From Daphnia pulex (Eukaryota; Arthropoda; Branchiopoda; Diplostraca; Daphniidae), in the NCBI RefSeq assembly GCF_021134715.1, contig NC_060017.1, forward strand, positions 6,200,001-6,264,000: DNA of 64,000 bases, given 5' to 3'. The notes under the pieces were generated by a model that searched no databases, was not told where the DNA came from, and saw nothing but the letters and a program-made list of their open reading frames with translations. Below, piece after piece: positions 24,101-41,961 of the stretch (position 1 is its first letter; the number at the start of each line of letters is the position of its first letter). Both the position numbers and the translations under genes were made by a program.

Positions 24101-24517
24101 TAGGCCCGAAGCCGTAGCCCTTCCGCCACCCGTCCAGAACCAAGCTCTGTCACCGCGTTTGTAGAGAGTGCAATGCGGACCCCAGTAGTACCCATTGTTT
24201 GTTCAGCTTGCTCACGCAACGGAATCAAGTCAGACACCGTTAGGTAAGTCTAGCTGTCTTACCTCGTTATCTACAAATTGCTCGTTAGAAAGATTGATTC
24301 ATAATTGTATGGTAATGATGTTTGTTTTGAAAGTTGCGACGAATGCCAGCGAGTGTTCCACTTTGGTTGCCTTGATCCACCTCTAAAAAAGACGCCTAAG
24401 CAGCGCGGTTATTCATGGCATTGCGCTGAATGCGACCCTTCGGTAAGGTTGCTGTCTTGTCTCTCATTAATTGCCTGTTATTGAAATGTCACTTTTTGTT
24501 AGGATCAAAGTGATTGA
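21140..24517 (+). CDS. Phf14: PHD finger protein 14
   Basis: PHF14 is a nuclear multi-PHD chromatin reader that binds unmodified histone H3 tails. Fifteen exons (21140-21209, 21275-21517, 21583-21650, 21711-21819, 21897-22025, 22095-22195, 22261-22397, 22466-22570, 22637-22821, 22882-23114, 23187-23541, 23606-24042, 24104-24243, 24334-24442, 24503-24517) encode 811 aa. An acidic Ser/Asp/Glu-rich N-terminus precedes PHD1 (CCICLGTHSSDVNEVVECD...WFCEPC), a zinc knuckle (CQMCP) and extended PHD2 (VHLVCALYTPGIAFGE...CSLCSD...CIGCDAGMCRTFFHVTC). A coiled-coil region (RERRIAQLKEQ) follows, then a basic Ser/Pro-rich stretch, and a C-terminal PHD (CSAC...CDECQRVFHFGCLDPPLKK...WHCAECD). The vertebrate protein has one more PHD between; here that part is replaced by low-complexity sequence. 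The last coding exon is only 15 nt (DQSD-stop). Confidence 0.93.
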
Positions 24518-24975
24518 GTGCTTTCCAGAACAGGCCAATTCATCGCTTGTCAACATCTTACTTGTATTCTGATTTGATGTCGAACTATGCTAAACTAAAG
24601 AAAGTGAACTGTGTCACGGATGAAAGGAATTTGCACTCCGTTTAATGGATTTCACTGGGTTAAATACCAAGCGTACAGCAAATTTGTCGGAGAATGTTGA
24701 TACTAGAAATCATACACTTAACTTATATGGCAAAACAAGGGTGTATTTCCCGATCACCTTGAAAGTCTGCTCAATGTCATCTTCACGTTTTTTTTTTTAT
24801 GTATGGTTAATAGGTTAACAAGACGATTATTTAGTTTGTCTTAATCTTTTACCAATGTTAAGGAAACTTTTATCTCTGATTTTAACTTTACATTTAGGAT
24901 ACGAACTAATTTTTAGTTTAATCTTCGATTTACAATAATAGAATTGTTGGTATTCTCGACGTTTTAGCGTGCGGT
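24518..24975. other. convergent 3' spacer, PHF14 to aquaglyceroporin
   Basis: 3'UTRs of both genes. A T-run lies at 24789-24798. No gene seen. Confidence 0.5.
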
Positions 24976-26590
24976 TTACCAGCGTAGGCCTATCCTTGGT
25001 AATTCGACTACCGCGTGGGCATGATGGTCATCATGAATCGCCTTGATGTTATTCAGTTCAATGTCATGCTGCTCCTGTTCCTTACGTTGAATTTGCTGAT
25101 CATGCTCAACCTTTGTAAGATCTAGAGCATTGGATTGATGGAGCTTCAAGAGAAGTTGAAAGATGCAAACTCCCAAAATGGCACCGATGTGTGGCCCCAC
25201 GATAAAAATCCAAAACCAGTTGTAGTCCCTGAAGCTAAAATAGGATAACATCAATTTTAGTCAAAGAAAGTTATTTAATTCATTTAAGAAAGTTATTTAG
25301 TTGACAAGAGAAACCAGCTTACCTGAAAACTCCCGTTCCCCATCCTCCTAAGTACGATGTTATGCGAGGACCCAGATCTCGAGCCTTTTGGAGAAAGGTA
25401 AGTATTCAAATTACTTTTTTATTCTCTATGTTAATTAAAAGGAAATGCATCAAATTTTACCGGATTCAAAGCGTAGCCGCTGTTTGCTCCATATGAAATT
25501 CCAATAGCAAGTAACGCGAAACCAATAAATAGGGGCTGCAAGAAGGCAGGTATTTTCGAATATCTTTTATCCGTTGTTACGCAAATGACCAGCATGAAAA
25601 TCATGGTAGCTAATATCTATGGAAAAATAATTAATACTTTTTTAATTTGAAACGGAATACCATTTTAAACAAGAACCTCTTCGACCAAACAGAGACCAGC
25701 CGACGAGTAAGGAGCCGGATAATTTGCAAAAATTGAAGCCGATCCTGGATTGAAAGGTACAATTTATTATAATTTATTCGTTAGTTTATTTTCTAAATGA
25801 AAAAACCTGGGTCAGACGAGTCTTTATGAATGCGGAATTCGCCATTCACTTTCCCTTGCATGATTGCCTCTGAAGAGATTCTAATTAGTTCTTAATTTTG
25901 AAAGGACCGATTTCGTATTTTGAAAGTACCGTAATAAACCCCTAAAACCGTTCCAGACGCAGTCAGAGCTCCTAGATATTGCGCGAACCAGTAAACGGGT
26001 AGTTTTTTCCATTCGAATCTACGAGTAATGGCCAGGGCCAGTGTGACTGCAGGATTTAAGTGGCCACCTTAAAACCACAAAAGAGGCATGCAAAGCATTT
26101 TTTTATCGAAATGTGAAAACCACTTAACTTGTCAAAAAAGTTTTTGATTGATTCCGTCATTTGAATAATTCATTCCAAACATGCGTAACTAAAGTGAAGG
26201 GACAATACCTGATACATTGGCCGAAATTAAAACGCCGAGAACACAGCCGAGAGCCCAACCCCAATTGATCGCGAAATAGTCACCTTTAATTGAATTTTAA
26301 CATTTGTAATTGTTTGTTTGTTGTTTTAATTTAATTAGAACACAAATTTTAATTGAGATTGAAGAAAATTGAATAGTCACCTTTCTGGCCGTGAGTCAAT
26401 TGGGCTTGCGCTACACTTCCGTTGCCAATAACCTTCAAAGCGAAAGTTTCCCAGTTTATTAAAATCACATTTAAATTAGAAAATAATTATGTCGATTGGA
26501 TTTGAATTCACTTACAACCAAAACGTATGTTCCGACGAACTCAGCGAAAGCTGTGCGCACCATGAGCGGAATGGAAAACCTCGGACGCAT
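24976..26590 (-). CDS. aquaglyceroporin (AQP3/9/10-like)
   Basis: Membrane channel for water, glycerol and small solutes, predicted 315 aa. Nine exons on the minus strand: 26516-26590, 26381-26432, 26209-26283, 25930-26067, 25807-25869, 25677-25744, 25461-25616, 25323-25384, 24976-25234. The start MRPRFSIPLMVRTAFAEF leads helix 1. The first pore motif is intact (GGHLNPAVTLA), and the second reads YALNPARDLGPR. The Asp after NPAR is the classic mark of glycerol-permeable channels; water-only aquaporins have Ser or another residue there. Segments FAQYLGAL (helix 3) and DYNWFWIFIVGPHIGAILG (helix 6) fit. The cytosolic tail is long and charged, with a His-rich stretch (HDDHHAHAVVEL). A 5'UTR exon upstream of 26590 is likely but not located. 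Confidence 0.93.
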
Positions 26591-27605
26591 TTTTAATCAG
26601 GGACACTGGATTAGCAACCGACAGTGTTACTCAGCTGAAGTCCAAACAGCGTCTGAAGTTGAAAGCCTGAAATGCAAATTATTAATATAAGATTGGTTCG
26701 CTCATAGAACAAGGAAAAGTCCATGACCAAAGATTCTGTTACTGACTGCCCATTGCCATTGACAATGCATATTGAAAAAAAAACAGACAACACGGATAGA
26801 AATGAGGAAAAACTGCCATCGGAAACGTAACGGGGTGAGTTTCTCCATTTGGTTGCATTCATTGATTTATTTAAAATTTGACCACCAGTTATAATGCATT
26901 TAAACTTGTCTTACTCTGATTGCAAATCCCAAGAAATCTGGAGAGAGTACCGAATGCATGGAACCTTCGGCTATTGGCTGTAGACTGTGTTTGAGAAAGT
27001 CTTTTCGAAACCTTATATGAATGTCCCACCGTTTTTTTTCAGGTGATTATTTTCAAATTTTGATCATTTGAAAATCATTTTGATCTTAAAAAATTCACCG
27101 CGTGTCCGTAGGGGTTCACCTTCGTGACTTGGCAGTAATCATAACAACAACAAACTCATCAATTCCTGACACCTCCAATTTGGCCACGAAATGCAATATA
27201 TTGCTTTGTCACCAGGTCAGTGTTGAACGGAATAAATAATTCATTTCTAAGGCACCAGGGACGGTTTATTTTTGCATTTTAGAACAAAAAGGGAATTTAA
27301 AAAAAAAAAATCAAAGTATACAAATGGTTAGACCGGGCAGTATAAATCAGGAAGATCTTTTTTTAGGCTAATTAGACTTAAATAGACTTTTTTCGGTAGC
27401 TTTTTAAAATACTTTGAAAACAAAAACAAGAACTATGATAAATTTGCATGCAACTCAAGTAAAAACATATAGCACCGTAACATCCAATGGCGAAACAAGC
27501 TGCCAGTTTCATCATACAGAAACGAAGTAACATCGTGATCGGGTTAATAAATGATTTGATCATTATATGGCTCTGTTTTCAAGTTTGTTTGTGCTAGATA
27601 ATTTC
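26591..27605. other. spacer between aquaglyceroporin 5' end and Fps/Fer 3' end
   Basis: Contains the upstream region of the aquaglyceroporin (read leftward) and the 3'UTR of the Fps/Fer kinase. Short A- and T-runs near 26778 and 27299. No supported gene. Confidence 0.45.
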
Positions 27606-31068
<3,463 letters not shown>

Positions 31069-33040
31069 CTAAACAAACAAAGGTAAGTATAATGTGTTAA
31101 CAAAGAATTATTTTCAAAAAATTTACCTTTAATTTTTGAAAAATTCGGTTAGCTGCTCATTTCACTTAGAACTCCTCCGTCATGAGTTCCTTTCAGCATG
31201 GATGTTGAATTCAAAGGGTGATGGCTAAAGGAAATATGTCCGACACTTGATTAAAAATTCACGCCCGAAGCGATAGTTGGCTCTTCAATCAGGTGTGTTG
31301 GGTACACCTTTTACAAAACTTGGCTGCTGCTGCTGCAAGAGAGAGAGAGACTATATAAAACACTCCGGACGACAAACCTTTTTGGCTAGCGGCTTCGCAA
31401 TAAAAACTTCCCCGATAAAATGCACACAACAGCTCTACATACGTAATCCCAACGCCCACAACTCACAACCAAAGAGAGATAAAAATGTGAATGTTGTGTG
31501 CTCACCTGCAATGATGACAACAAAACCCGCATCTGGGATTGGCCTGCCGTAAGCTATGTTTTTTTTTCCTGCTTTTTTTTATCTATGTAATTTCGCTGCC
31601 ATCTATTAAGTTTCTCTTGAAGCTCGATTACAATGAATAAGTGACCGAAACCGGAGGTATCCAGAAGAAGAATGCTGACACTGTGTTACGTTTTTGCTTC
31701 CAGCAGCACAATGTCATCCACACTGGGGAAGGAGGATATGGGTAGTACCTGGATGATGACACGATCATACACCCAAGGTCTCTTATTGGTCCGTCTAAAC
31801 GAACACCCACACAAGGGAATTTCCGTTATTTATCAAGCGTGAAAAATACTTCCGGCTGCAACAAAGTAGAATCCGGAATTTTGAAAAACAACATCCGTGA
31901 TTTCCGGTAGTGCCAAAAACAGCAGCAGCGCTGTGAATGAACATGTATTTATAAACTGTATATTTGGTGCATTATACCTGACGCAACAGAGTGATCACCC
32001 CAACTCACAGTTCAGAGCAAAATAAAAATACCCTTTCTTGCTGCTGCAACATGCGTGCGAGCAGGAGAGATTTAATTATAGCTGACGGACCAGCGACGAC
32101 GTGACTCGGAAGAAAAAGTTTTCTCGACAAGTTCTAGAAGTTTCATCGTCTAGCCTGAAGATTTGAACATGCACTACGGTTTAGAATTTCTTCTTCGGGA
32201 GTCGAGAGCCAAAATTATTTACCAGAGAGCTCGTGAGACAATAATAAAAACTGTCTACTCTGTTTGACGCTTGATTAGATAGCAGTTCTATAGGGGCACG
32301 AACGAGCCGTGACCTGCCGTGCGAATTTCACGCGAGTACACGCTCGTAACCAACACAAAATTGCGTAGAGTAAAAACAGAAAAATAGGTCAAAAACTTTC
32401 AGGTAAAAAGGTTAAGGCTTCAAAAGTATAATTGTATTCTTTCGAAAAAAGAAAAAGATGAAAAGGTCGATGGACGGGCAAATCGAGCGTGGAACGTATA
32501 GTTAGAAAATGAGACACGAATTGGTTTAATGGCGTTAAAGGCCTCATCATATCTTCACCGATGAAAGGCACACACACACACACAATGGCGATTGATTGAC
32601 GCTATCATGTTACATGATTCAAGAAAAGAAAATTTAACGAGACAATTCTTTTCTACAGCACACCCGAATTACCGTTAAGAAGGCGACTTTTGGGGTTGGA
32701 TCTTTTCCTAGACACAAAAAATGATGAACGTTTTTTCATTAAAAACAAGAGAAACAGAGATATTTTCTAAAAAACACAATCAAAGAGATTACACAAATAC
32801 GAGACATTTGAAGATTCTCTCCGGTTCTGGTCGGAATGTCATTCTACAGTATGTACAATGGGAGAAAAAGGTAAGTTCCATTTGGAATCGAGTCCACAAA
32901 GGACAATGGCGACAGACTGGAATGAGTGGGCAATGATTGCAGAGAGATCCTCTGAATCCTTGGCATTTTTTAAATCATGGCTTCAACCAACACTATCAGT
33001 AATGATCTAACAAAGAATAAATGCTTTCATTATTATACTG
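31069..33040. other. spacer upstream of Fps/Fer and 3' of NKAIN
   Basis: About 2 kb. Near 31335 is a GA repeat and at 32569-32584 a CA repeat. The part next to 31068 should hold the kinase 5'UTR and promoter. A minus-strand acceptor (CTGTAG|AATGAC, near 32845) could serve a further NKAIN exon. No independent gene seen. Confidence 0.4.
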
Positions 33041-35544
<2,504 letters not shown>

Positions 35545-36096
35545 GTTTTTTTCACTGAATTGATTTCCGACGTCGATCACAGCTAATAACGATTATCCGA
35601 AAAGGCACGTTCGAATTCAATTGAAATTGTCTGTTGTTCACGTTCGTCATCATCGTTGCACAGAAAACAATAAACTGAAAACTTGACAAACGGTGGCTTC
35701 CATTTCTCCCACTCTCGTCACGAAGGTTGCGTGTTAGACTCTGGATATGAGCTGTGTTAATCTCTTGGCATACCCCCACGACGCGTTCAAGTTCTTCAAG
35801 TGGGCGCAAGGGGTCCGGAAATCGTCTTGTCTTGTATTTTCACCGCTAGGTGTAGTCTTGAAGGTCGTTCACTGAAACGTAGTCTGCTCTCATGAATATT
35901 CTCTGTATGGACTGTAGCCTGGTGAGTTGGAAGTTTCCAAGTTCTACCATATCGGCATCTGTTACTAACTAAGCGGAATCAACGTGTAACGTGTTCGCTC
36001 GCTCAAGAGTTGAGCTTGGACGCAGTCCTCCGTCGCAAAGTCGTCAAACATAAATTCAGCAGAGGTCGTAGGAAATTTCAGCAATAACAACACATC
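35545..36096. promoter_or_regulatory. bidirectional promoter region of NKAIN and ASPH
   Basis: The start codons of the two genes face away from each other across 552 bp. The right part (35990-36096) is probably ASPH 5'UTR. No TATA box recognised. Confidence 0.5.
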
Positions 36097-39000
36097 ATGT
36101 CTACCGATCCCAGTAAAAAACGCAAAGACAAGAAGAAGAAGAAAGGTAACGTTGTTTGTAGTTGTGTTTTAGTCGATATTATATGAAAGCCGGTGATTAT
36201 CAAATGTTGCTTTGTGTCTTTACCGATTACTCTTCTCTGGATCATATCATTAACAATTTTCGGATAGATGACATAAAGAAACTTTTAAAAGATTTAAATC
36301 ATACCAGACATATTTAAATAACTACGTTGGAAAATCACTTGACTCGGAACGGTGCGACGCCATTGAATTTTTGTTTAAATTTTCACTGCCTTAAACCCTT
36401 GTGGGATATTTCTGTCTAAAAATATCACGTCTACACGGGTGGGGGTGTTGTGTTTGGAACTAAGCCTAGCCAACTTCTTCTTTCGACATCTCAAAGTATT
36501 AGCATATGACATTGGAACTACGTCCTTTTTCGAAAAGCGTTTCGTCGTTTGTTGACATGGCTCGTGTGCGTAATTCTGCTTTTAATCGTATTGAATCATG
36601 TATGATTGTCATTCATAGCCATGTTAGAGGCTTTACAACAAGAAGAGTATCAAGAGGAACGGGCCCATGTCCAGCAATTGGAAGATGTCGATGAAGATTT
36701 CATTGTTTATCCTGCCGATGACTCAGGTGTCTGAAATGAGACTATATTAAATGTGTTTTTTTTTTTTTTGTCCCTGGGAATGCATTTCAAAAAACCTGTT
36801 GGATTGTTACTTGACCATCTGTTGCCGATATTGTATGTAGGCATGACTTAACATTCATTGCGATCCGTTAACGTTCCGCACGCGCATGGCAACTGCCTTT
36901 TTTATTATAAACGAAATGCCACATACTCTTTTCTTTTTTAATAACATTTTTTAATTTCAACAATTTGATTAGATGATACCGCCCCCCTATTGGAAGAGAG
37001 TGATGGAAGCGGAGCTTGCGCCAAAATTGTTTTTCTCGTCCTACTTTCCTCTCTGGGAATGGCCATTGGCGTGATATTTTTTGAAATGGGCGGCATGCAG
37101 ACGTTGACTGGTCTAATGGACGTTGAATCGATCATTAATGCTCCTCCGGTCAAATATGATCCTCCAACTACTCCGGTGGATGTTGCAATTGATGACGATT
37201 TTGATCAAATTGATCCTTCTCCTATAGAGCCAGGTATTATTGTTTAATTTATTGATAGATTACACTTTAAGAATTCGTCATTTCTCCTACTAGAATCTTT
37301 AAAAGACGACAAAAGTGATGTGATAGCGGAAGCTGTTGAAGCCGTAAAAGACCTGCCGGTTGAGGTTATCGAAACTGTCACTGAAACTGTTGTTGTACCG
37401 GAGGTTGTCGTTAAGGAAATTGAGGAAGTAATAGTCGAAGAGCCGGTTGTAGAGGAGCCGGTAGTAGAGGCAGAAATTGTTGAACAGCAAACGGTAGAAA
37501 CAGAAGCTGTCGAGCCAGTAGTTCAGCCAACAGAATCCGTTCCAGAACCCATTGAAGAACTGCCTGTTGAAACGGTCGCCGAGGCCGTTGAAGAAGCTAT
37601 TGTTGTCAGCGAAAACTTTGAATCGCAATTGGAGGACGAACTGGCCGAAGTTCCACAAGGTATTATTGCATTGGCGTATGTTCTCAGTTGCAATAATTTT
37701 AATAATAAAATTATCTTGTACAATTTCAGAGTCCTTTACTATGCGAGCGGAAAGGGAAGCAGTCCAAGGAGCGGTCGATGAAGTTTGGGTCATGACAGTT
37801 AGATGCATCGAAGAATTGAGAGCCCTACAAGTAATGGCAAAATCATCACTAACCCACGCAGTTATTGATTCGATTAGTCAACGCCTGGAACCATTGAGAA
37901 GTCAGTTGGATGGCCTGGTGAAAAACACGTCCGACAGCGTTTTTGACGGCGCTTTGGAGCAGGCAGCTGAATTGGAGCGCAATCTTCGAGCCGTACTTGG
38001 AGAACTGGATGAGGCCCGGAACCAAGACGTAATAATGTATATCCAATTAGAATTATTGTGATAGTTTTTCACTGTGGTGTTTTTGGTTGTTGTTGCGTTT
38101 AGACCATATTGGCAGAAGAAGAGGCCGCCCGACAAGAACAACTAGCTGCCGAAGCAGCTGAAATTGTTAATGAAGAGCCGGAAGAAGTGATGGCTGAAGT
38201 CCAAGAGGAAGAGAAGGTGGAAATCAACGAAGAACCAATTCAGGGAGAAGTAGAAATTGAAGAACAAGAGGTAGAATCTCTGCATGAACCGGTAAATGAG
38301 GCTATTCCTGAACCCGTAGAAACCTTGACCGAGGTCGTGCATGAAACAGAAGTTGAAATTCTTCCGGAGCCGGAAATTGAGACTACTGCTGAATCCATTT
38401 TAGAAACCTTGCCCGAAACCCCCTCACACACAATAGTCGAGTCTATCCCTGATTCTGAGGAAAAAGCAGTAGAACTTATTCCCGAATCTACAGTAGATTC
38501 GTCAACGGAATCAGTTGTAGAAACCGAACCTGAATCACAGGTCGTAGTTATTGAAGATGTGATTGCCACGGAACCCAACACAGTAGTCGAATCCATCGCT
38601 GATTCTGAGGAAGAAGTAATAGAGCTTATTCCAGAATCTACAGTGGATTCGTCAACGGAATCAGTTGTAGAAACTGAACCTGAAGCACAGGTCGTAGTTA
38701 CTGAGGATGTGATTGCTACGGAACCTGACACAGTAGTCGAATCCATCCCTGACTCTGTAGAAAACGTAGTTGAACTCATACCCGAACCTGCATTGGATTC
38801 GTCTACGGAATCAATTGTGGAAACTGAACCTGAATCACAGGTCGTAGTTGAAGATGTCATTGCCACACAACCCGATACAGTAGTCGAACCCATCCCTGAC
38901 TCTGTAGACAACGTAGTAGAACTCATACCCGAACCTGCAGCGGATTCGTTAACGGACTCAGTTGTAGTAACCGAACCTGAAACTCTTCCTGAGCCACAGG

Positions 39001-41961
39001 TCGTAAGTTTTGAAGATGTGATTGCTGCGGAACCCGAACTTGAAGTCGCTGCACCGGAGATGGTTGAAGAGGAATCTCAAGCCGAAACAGTTCCAGGTAG
39101 TTGATTTATTTGACTAGTTTTTAAGTATTTAACAATTGTCAATCCTTTAAAATTCATTAATGGAACTGGTTGTTGCAGAAGCAGAGGTTAAAGAAGAAGT
39201 GATTGCTGAAGAGCCTGAAATTGAAGTCGCGCCAGAGATTTTCGAAGAGGTAGGTCAAGTGGAAGCCGATCAACCCATAGTAGAAGAAGCCACCAATGTG
39301 CCTGAAATTATTGAGGACTCTGTTGAAGAGCCAGAAGAAAACGTAGAACAAGAGCTTATTGAAAATGTGATAGAACCCGAGCTTGAAATAGCAACACCAG
39401 AGGTTTTCGAAGAAGAAGCCCAAGCCGATCAACCAACAGTTGATGTTGTGTTTAACGAAGTGGCAGAAGAAACTGTGCCTGAAACCGTCGAGTCTGCGGA
39501 AGAACAAATTATTGATGCCCCAGCACCAGAAGCTACACCAGAGTCGGATTACAGGTTCCTGTCGGAAGTAGAGGAAGAACAGGAGGTTGAAGAACCCCTC
39601 CAAGTAGCGACTGAAGCATTTGTCGTTGAGCCAGAAGTAGAACAAGTCGCCGTACCCGTAGCAGAATCTGTTAAAGATGCGCCATCGAGGATGCAAAATC
39701 TGGAGGAGGCCGATCGGCTTGTGGACCAGGTAAATTGAAAAAAAAAAAAAAAAAAAAAAAAAACATTAAAATATTTGGATAATATCAAAGTTAAAGTCGT
39801 AAGGCACTGCCCTTTTTCTTTTATCGAGTTGTCGAATGTCTCAGCTGCTCAAACGACAACTCGAAGTGAATATTAAATATCATTAAATGCATTTAATCTT
39901 CTATTCGCTAATTTCTGTAGGCTCCCCCAGCTGCATAAATATCTTCTATCTAAAAAAAAAAAAAATACTCCGAAAAACAAAAAAAAATCTGCCCCATTTT
40001 CTCCCCTGACTTTGATAGTGTCATGTTTGTAGAATTAATTTGGTCGTCGTAAGTGCCGATAATATCAAACAAATTTTTGACATTTTTTCTTGCCCTCCTT
40101 CTCATAATAGACAAAAACTGGTGTGGGTGTGAGGTTGTTTTGATGATGACGCTTGCAGACGAATGATCATTTACTTTTATGAGTTATTGGGGCTTATCTC
40201 TGTAAGGTTCGCGGTTTGTGTCTGAAATTAAACTCTGAGTTTTAAATGAAAAGAAGCGATATGTTGTCATTTCATCGTATGTTAGAATCCCTCCGCTGCT
40301 AACGTAGCACTTCTTTGTAGTAATCAATTCCTCTTTATCTTTTTGAATTTGATATTCTAGCGCATGAACTATTTAACCACTAATCATTTGTAAGAGCACG
40401 ATAAAAACGAATCACGAAGTTAAAAAGTGTTTGTGCAACATTTAACAAAAAAAAGCATTAAGATAATACAGGAATGGCTTTTTTGGAAAGTGTTTGAAAC
40501 ATTGAACCTTGAACCTTTGTGTCCGTCCCTTATTGCCTTGAATCCAGTCGCCAGCCCAGGCATTAGCTCTGATGGAACAGATTTTGGAGAAGGATCCCCT
40601 CAATGCGCTGGGCCTTTACGGCCGAGCTAGGAGCCTGGACTCACTCGCCGAAGTGGAAAGATCTAATGCTCGCTTGGAGCAGTCCGTCTTCGCTTACAGG
40701 GCTGTCCTAGATCTTGAAGACCAAGTTGATGATCAGCTTTATTTGAAAGCTGCTTTGCGCTGCATCGACCGGATGCGATTTAGAGGTAATTATGATGCTT
40801 ATTCAAAATTTTATGTAATTACTAATTATCTTTCTCATCTCCATAAAATAGGATTCCACGGCAAAGCCATCAGGATCCAGCAGAGACTCGTAGCCCGCTT
40901 CCCTAATGATATCCAATACCAGAATCAATTGGCTGTTGGTTTCCTTCTGACTAACCAACCCGAAGCCGCTCGAACAATTCTAGAAGGAGTGTTGGAGCGG
41001 TGGCCCAAGTCTGGTTTCGCTCAAGTTCATTTGGGCTTTATTCTGAAGACAACTTTCGAGGACTACGATGCCGGAGCTCGATGGATGATGGCAGGAATCG
41101 CATCTCGTGAAGAGGGAGTCATTGACGGCCGGTTTTACTCTCACCTGGGTGACGCCCTGACTCGATTAGGCAAACACCAAGAAGCCCAAAGGGTATTATT
41201 ATTCATTTGTTAACATTTGTTTGAAATGCAAATTTATCTTTTAAATGTTCAGGTCTACCTCGATGGAGAAAAGGAAGGTGTCTTTCTTTCTCATCAACAA
41301 CGTTCGCTTTACAATGTAGATCGCCTTACCGGCAAGCCCTGGTGGGACAAGGAGTCGACCACTTATGGGCATTTCTTTGATTTGTTGGAAGCTAACTGGC
41401 GACAAATTCGTAATGAAGGAGTCGCGTTATTGACGTTGGAAGCTCCTGAGGGTTTCGCAGATGAGTCGGAAAAATTACGAGATTCTGGAGACTGGAAACA
41501 ATATGAACTATTCGCGCAAGGCAGAAAGAATGCTGCACACTGCACTAAAGTATTAATTTGCATAACTTGTAACAATGGAATTCCCGACAGATGCTAGAGA
41601 CGTTCTTAATTATTTATAGGCTCCTGTAACGTGCACGCTGATTGAAAACTACCCACCTGCCCTTTGCAAACGGGGCCAAGTTAAGTTTAGCATAATGCAC
41701 CCAGGCACTCACGTTTGGCCTCACACTGGTCCAACTAATTGCCGAATCCGAGCTCATTTAGGTCTAGTCGTTCCTGGTGGAGCTCAGCTTAGAGTGGGCA
41801 ACACTACTGATACTTGGGAGGAGGGCAAGTTCATCATCTTCGATGACAGTTTCGAACATGAAGTCTGGCACAAAGGATCGTCTTATCGTTTGGTGCTCAT
41901 CGTTGACCTGTGGCATCCCGAACTGACAGCTGAAGAATGGCGGTCTCTGGCTCCTATTTGA
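36097..41961 (+). CDS. ASPH: aspartyl/asparaginyl beta-hydroxylase
   Basis: ER membrane 2-oxoglutarate/Fe(II) dioxygenase that hydroxylates Asp/Asn in EGF-like domains. Eleven exons (36097-36145, 36619-36726, 36973-37233, 37294-37659, 37730-38028, 38103-39096, 39179-39729, 40548-40785, 40852-41192, 41253-41549, 41620-41961) give 1281 aa, much longer than human ASPH (758). A short Lys-rich cytosolic start leads a single membrane helix (IVFLVLLSSLGMAIGVIFF). A very acidic luminal stalk of about 750 residues follows, with four tandem repeats in exon 6. TPR-like helices begin at exon 8. The catalytic domain has SLYNVDRL, HPGTHVWPHTGPTN (facial-triad His region), DDSFEHEVWH (second His), and SSYRLVLIVD with the 2-oxoglutarate-binding Arg. 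It ends LTAEEWRSLAPI. The 818-bp intron after exon 7 could allow a stalk-only isoform like vertebrate junctate. Confidence 0.95.
38430..39020 (+). repeat. in-frame tandem repeats in the ASPH stalk
   Basis: Four units of 150, 150, 147 and about 145 bp begin near 38430, 38580, 38730 and 38877. Each encodes about 49-50 residues following the pattern TVVESIPDS, then VELIPE, DSSTESVVETEPE and VVV-EDVIATEP. All unit lengths are multiples of three or keep frame, and the units differ by scattered point changes. Confidence 0.85.
39738..39763. repeat. A26 homopolymer in ASPH intron 7
   Basis: Twenty-six consecutive A residues begin nine bases after the exon 7 donor. No target-site duplication or transposon body is seen next to it. 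Confidence 0.9.

Noticed and set aside
37299-38926. Several long minus-strand frames opposite the ASPH stalk (37299-37808, 38240-38926)
   Set aside because: They are antisense of repetitive GAA/GTA-rich coding DNA, where stops are depleted by composition. Ser/Thr- or Phe/Tyr-rich products have no domain.
39157-39696. 179-codon minus-strand frame opposite ASPH exon 7
   Set aside because: Phe/Tyr/Leu-rich antisense of a Glu-rich exon; length explained by codon composition, not function.
39738-39763. A26 run as the tail of a retroposed SINE or LINE
   Set aside because: No element body, promoter box or target-site duplication flanks it; it sits directly after an exon donor.
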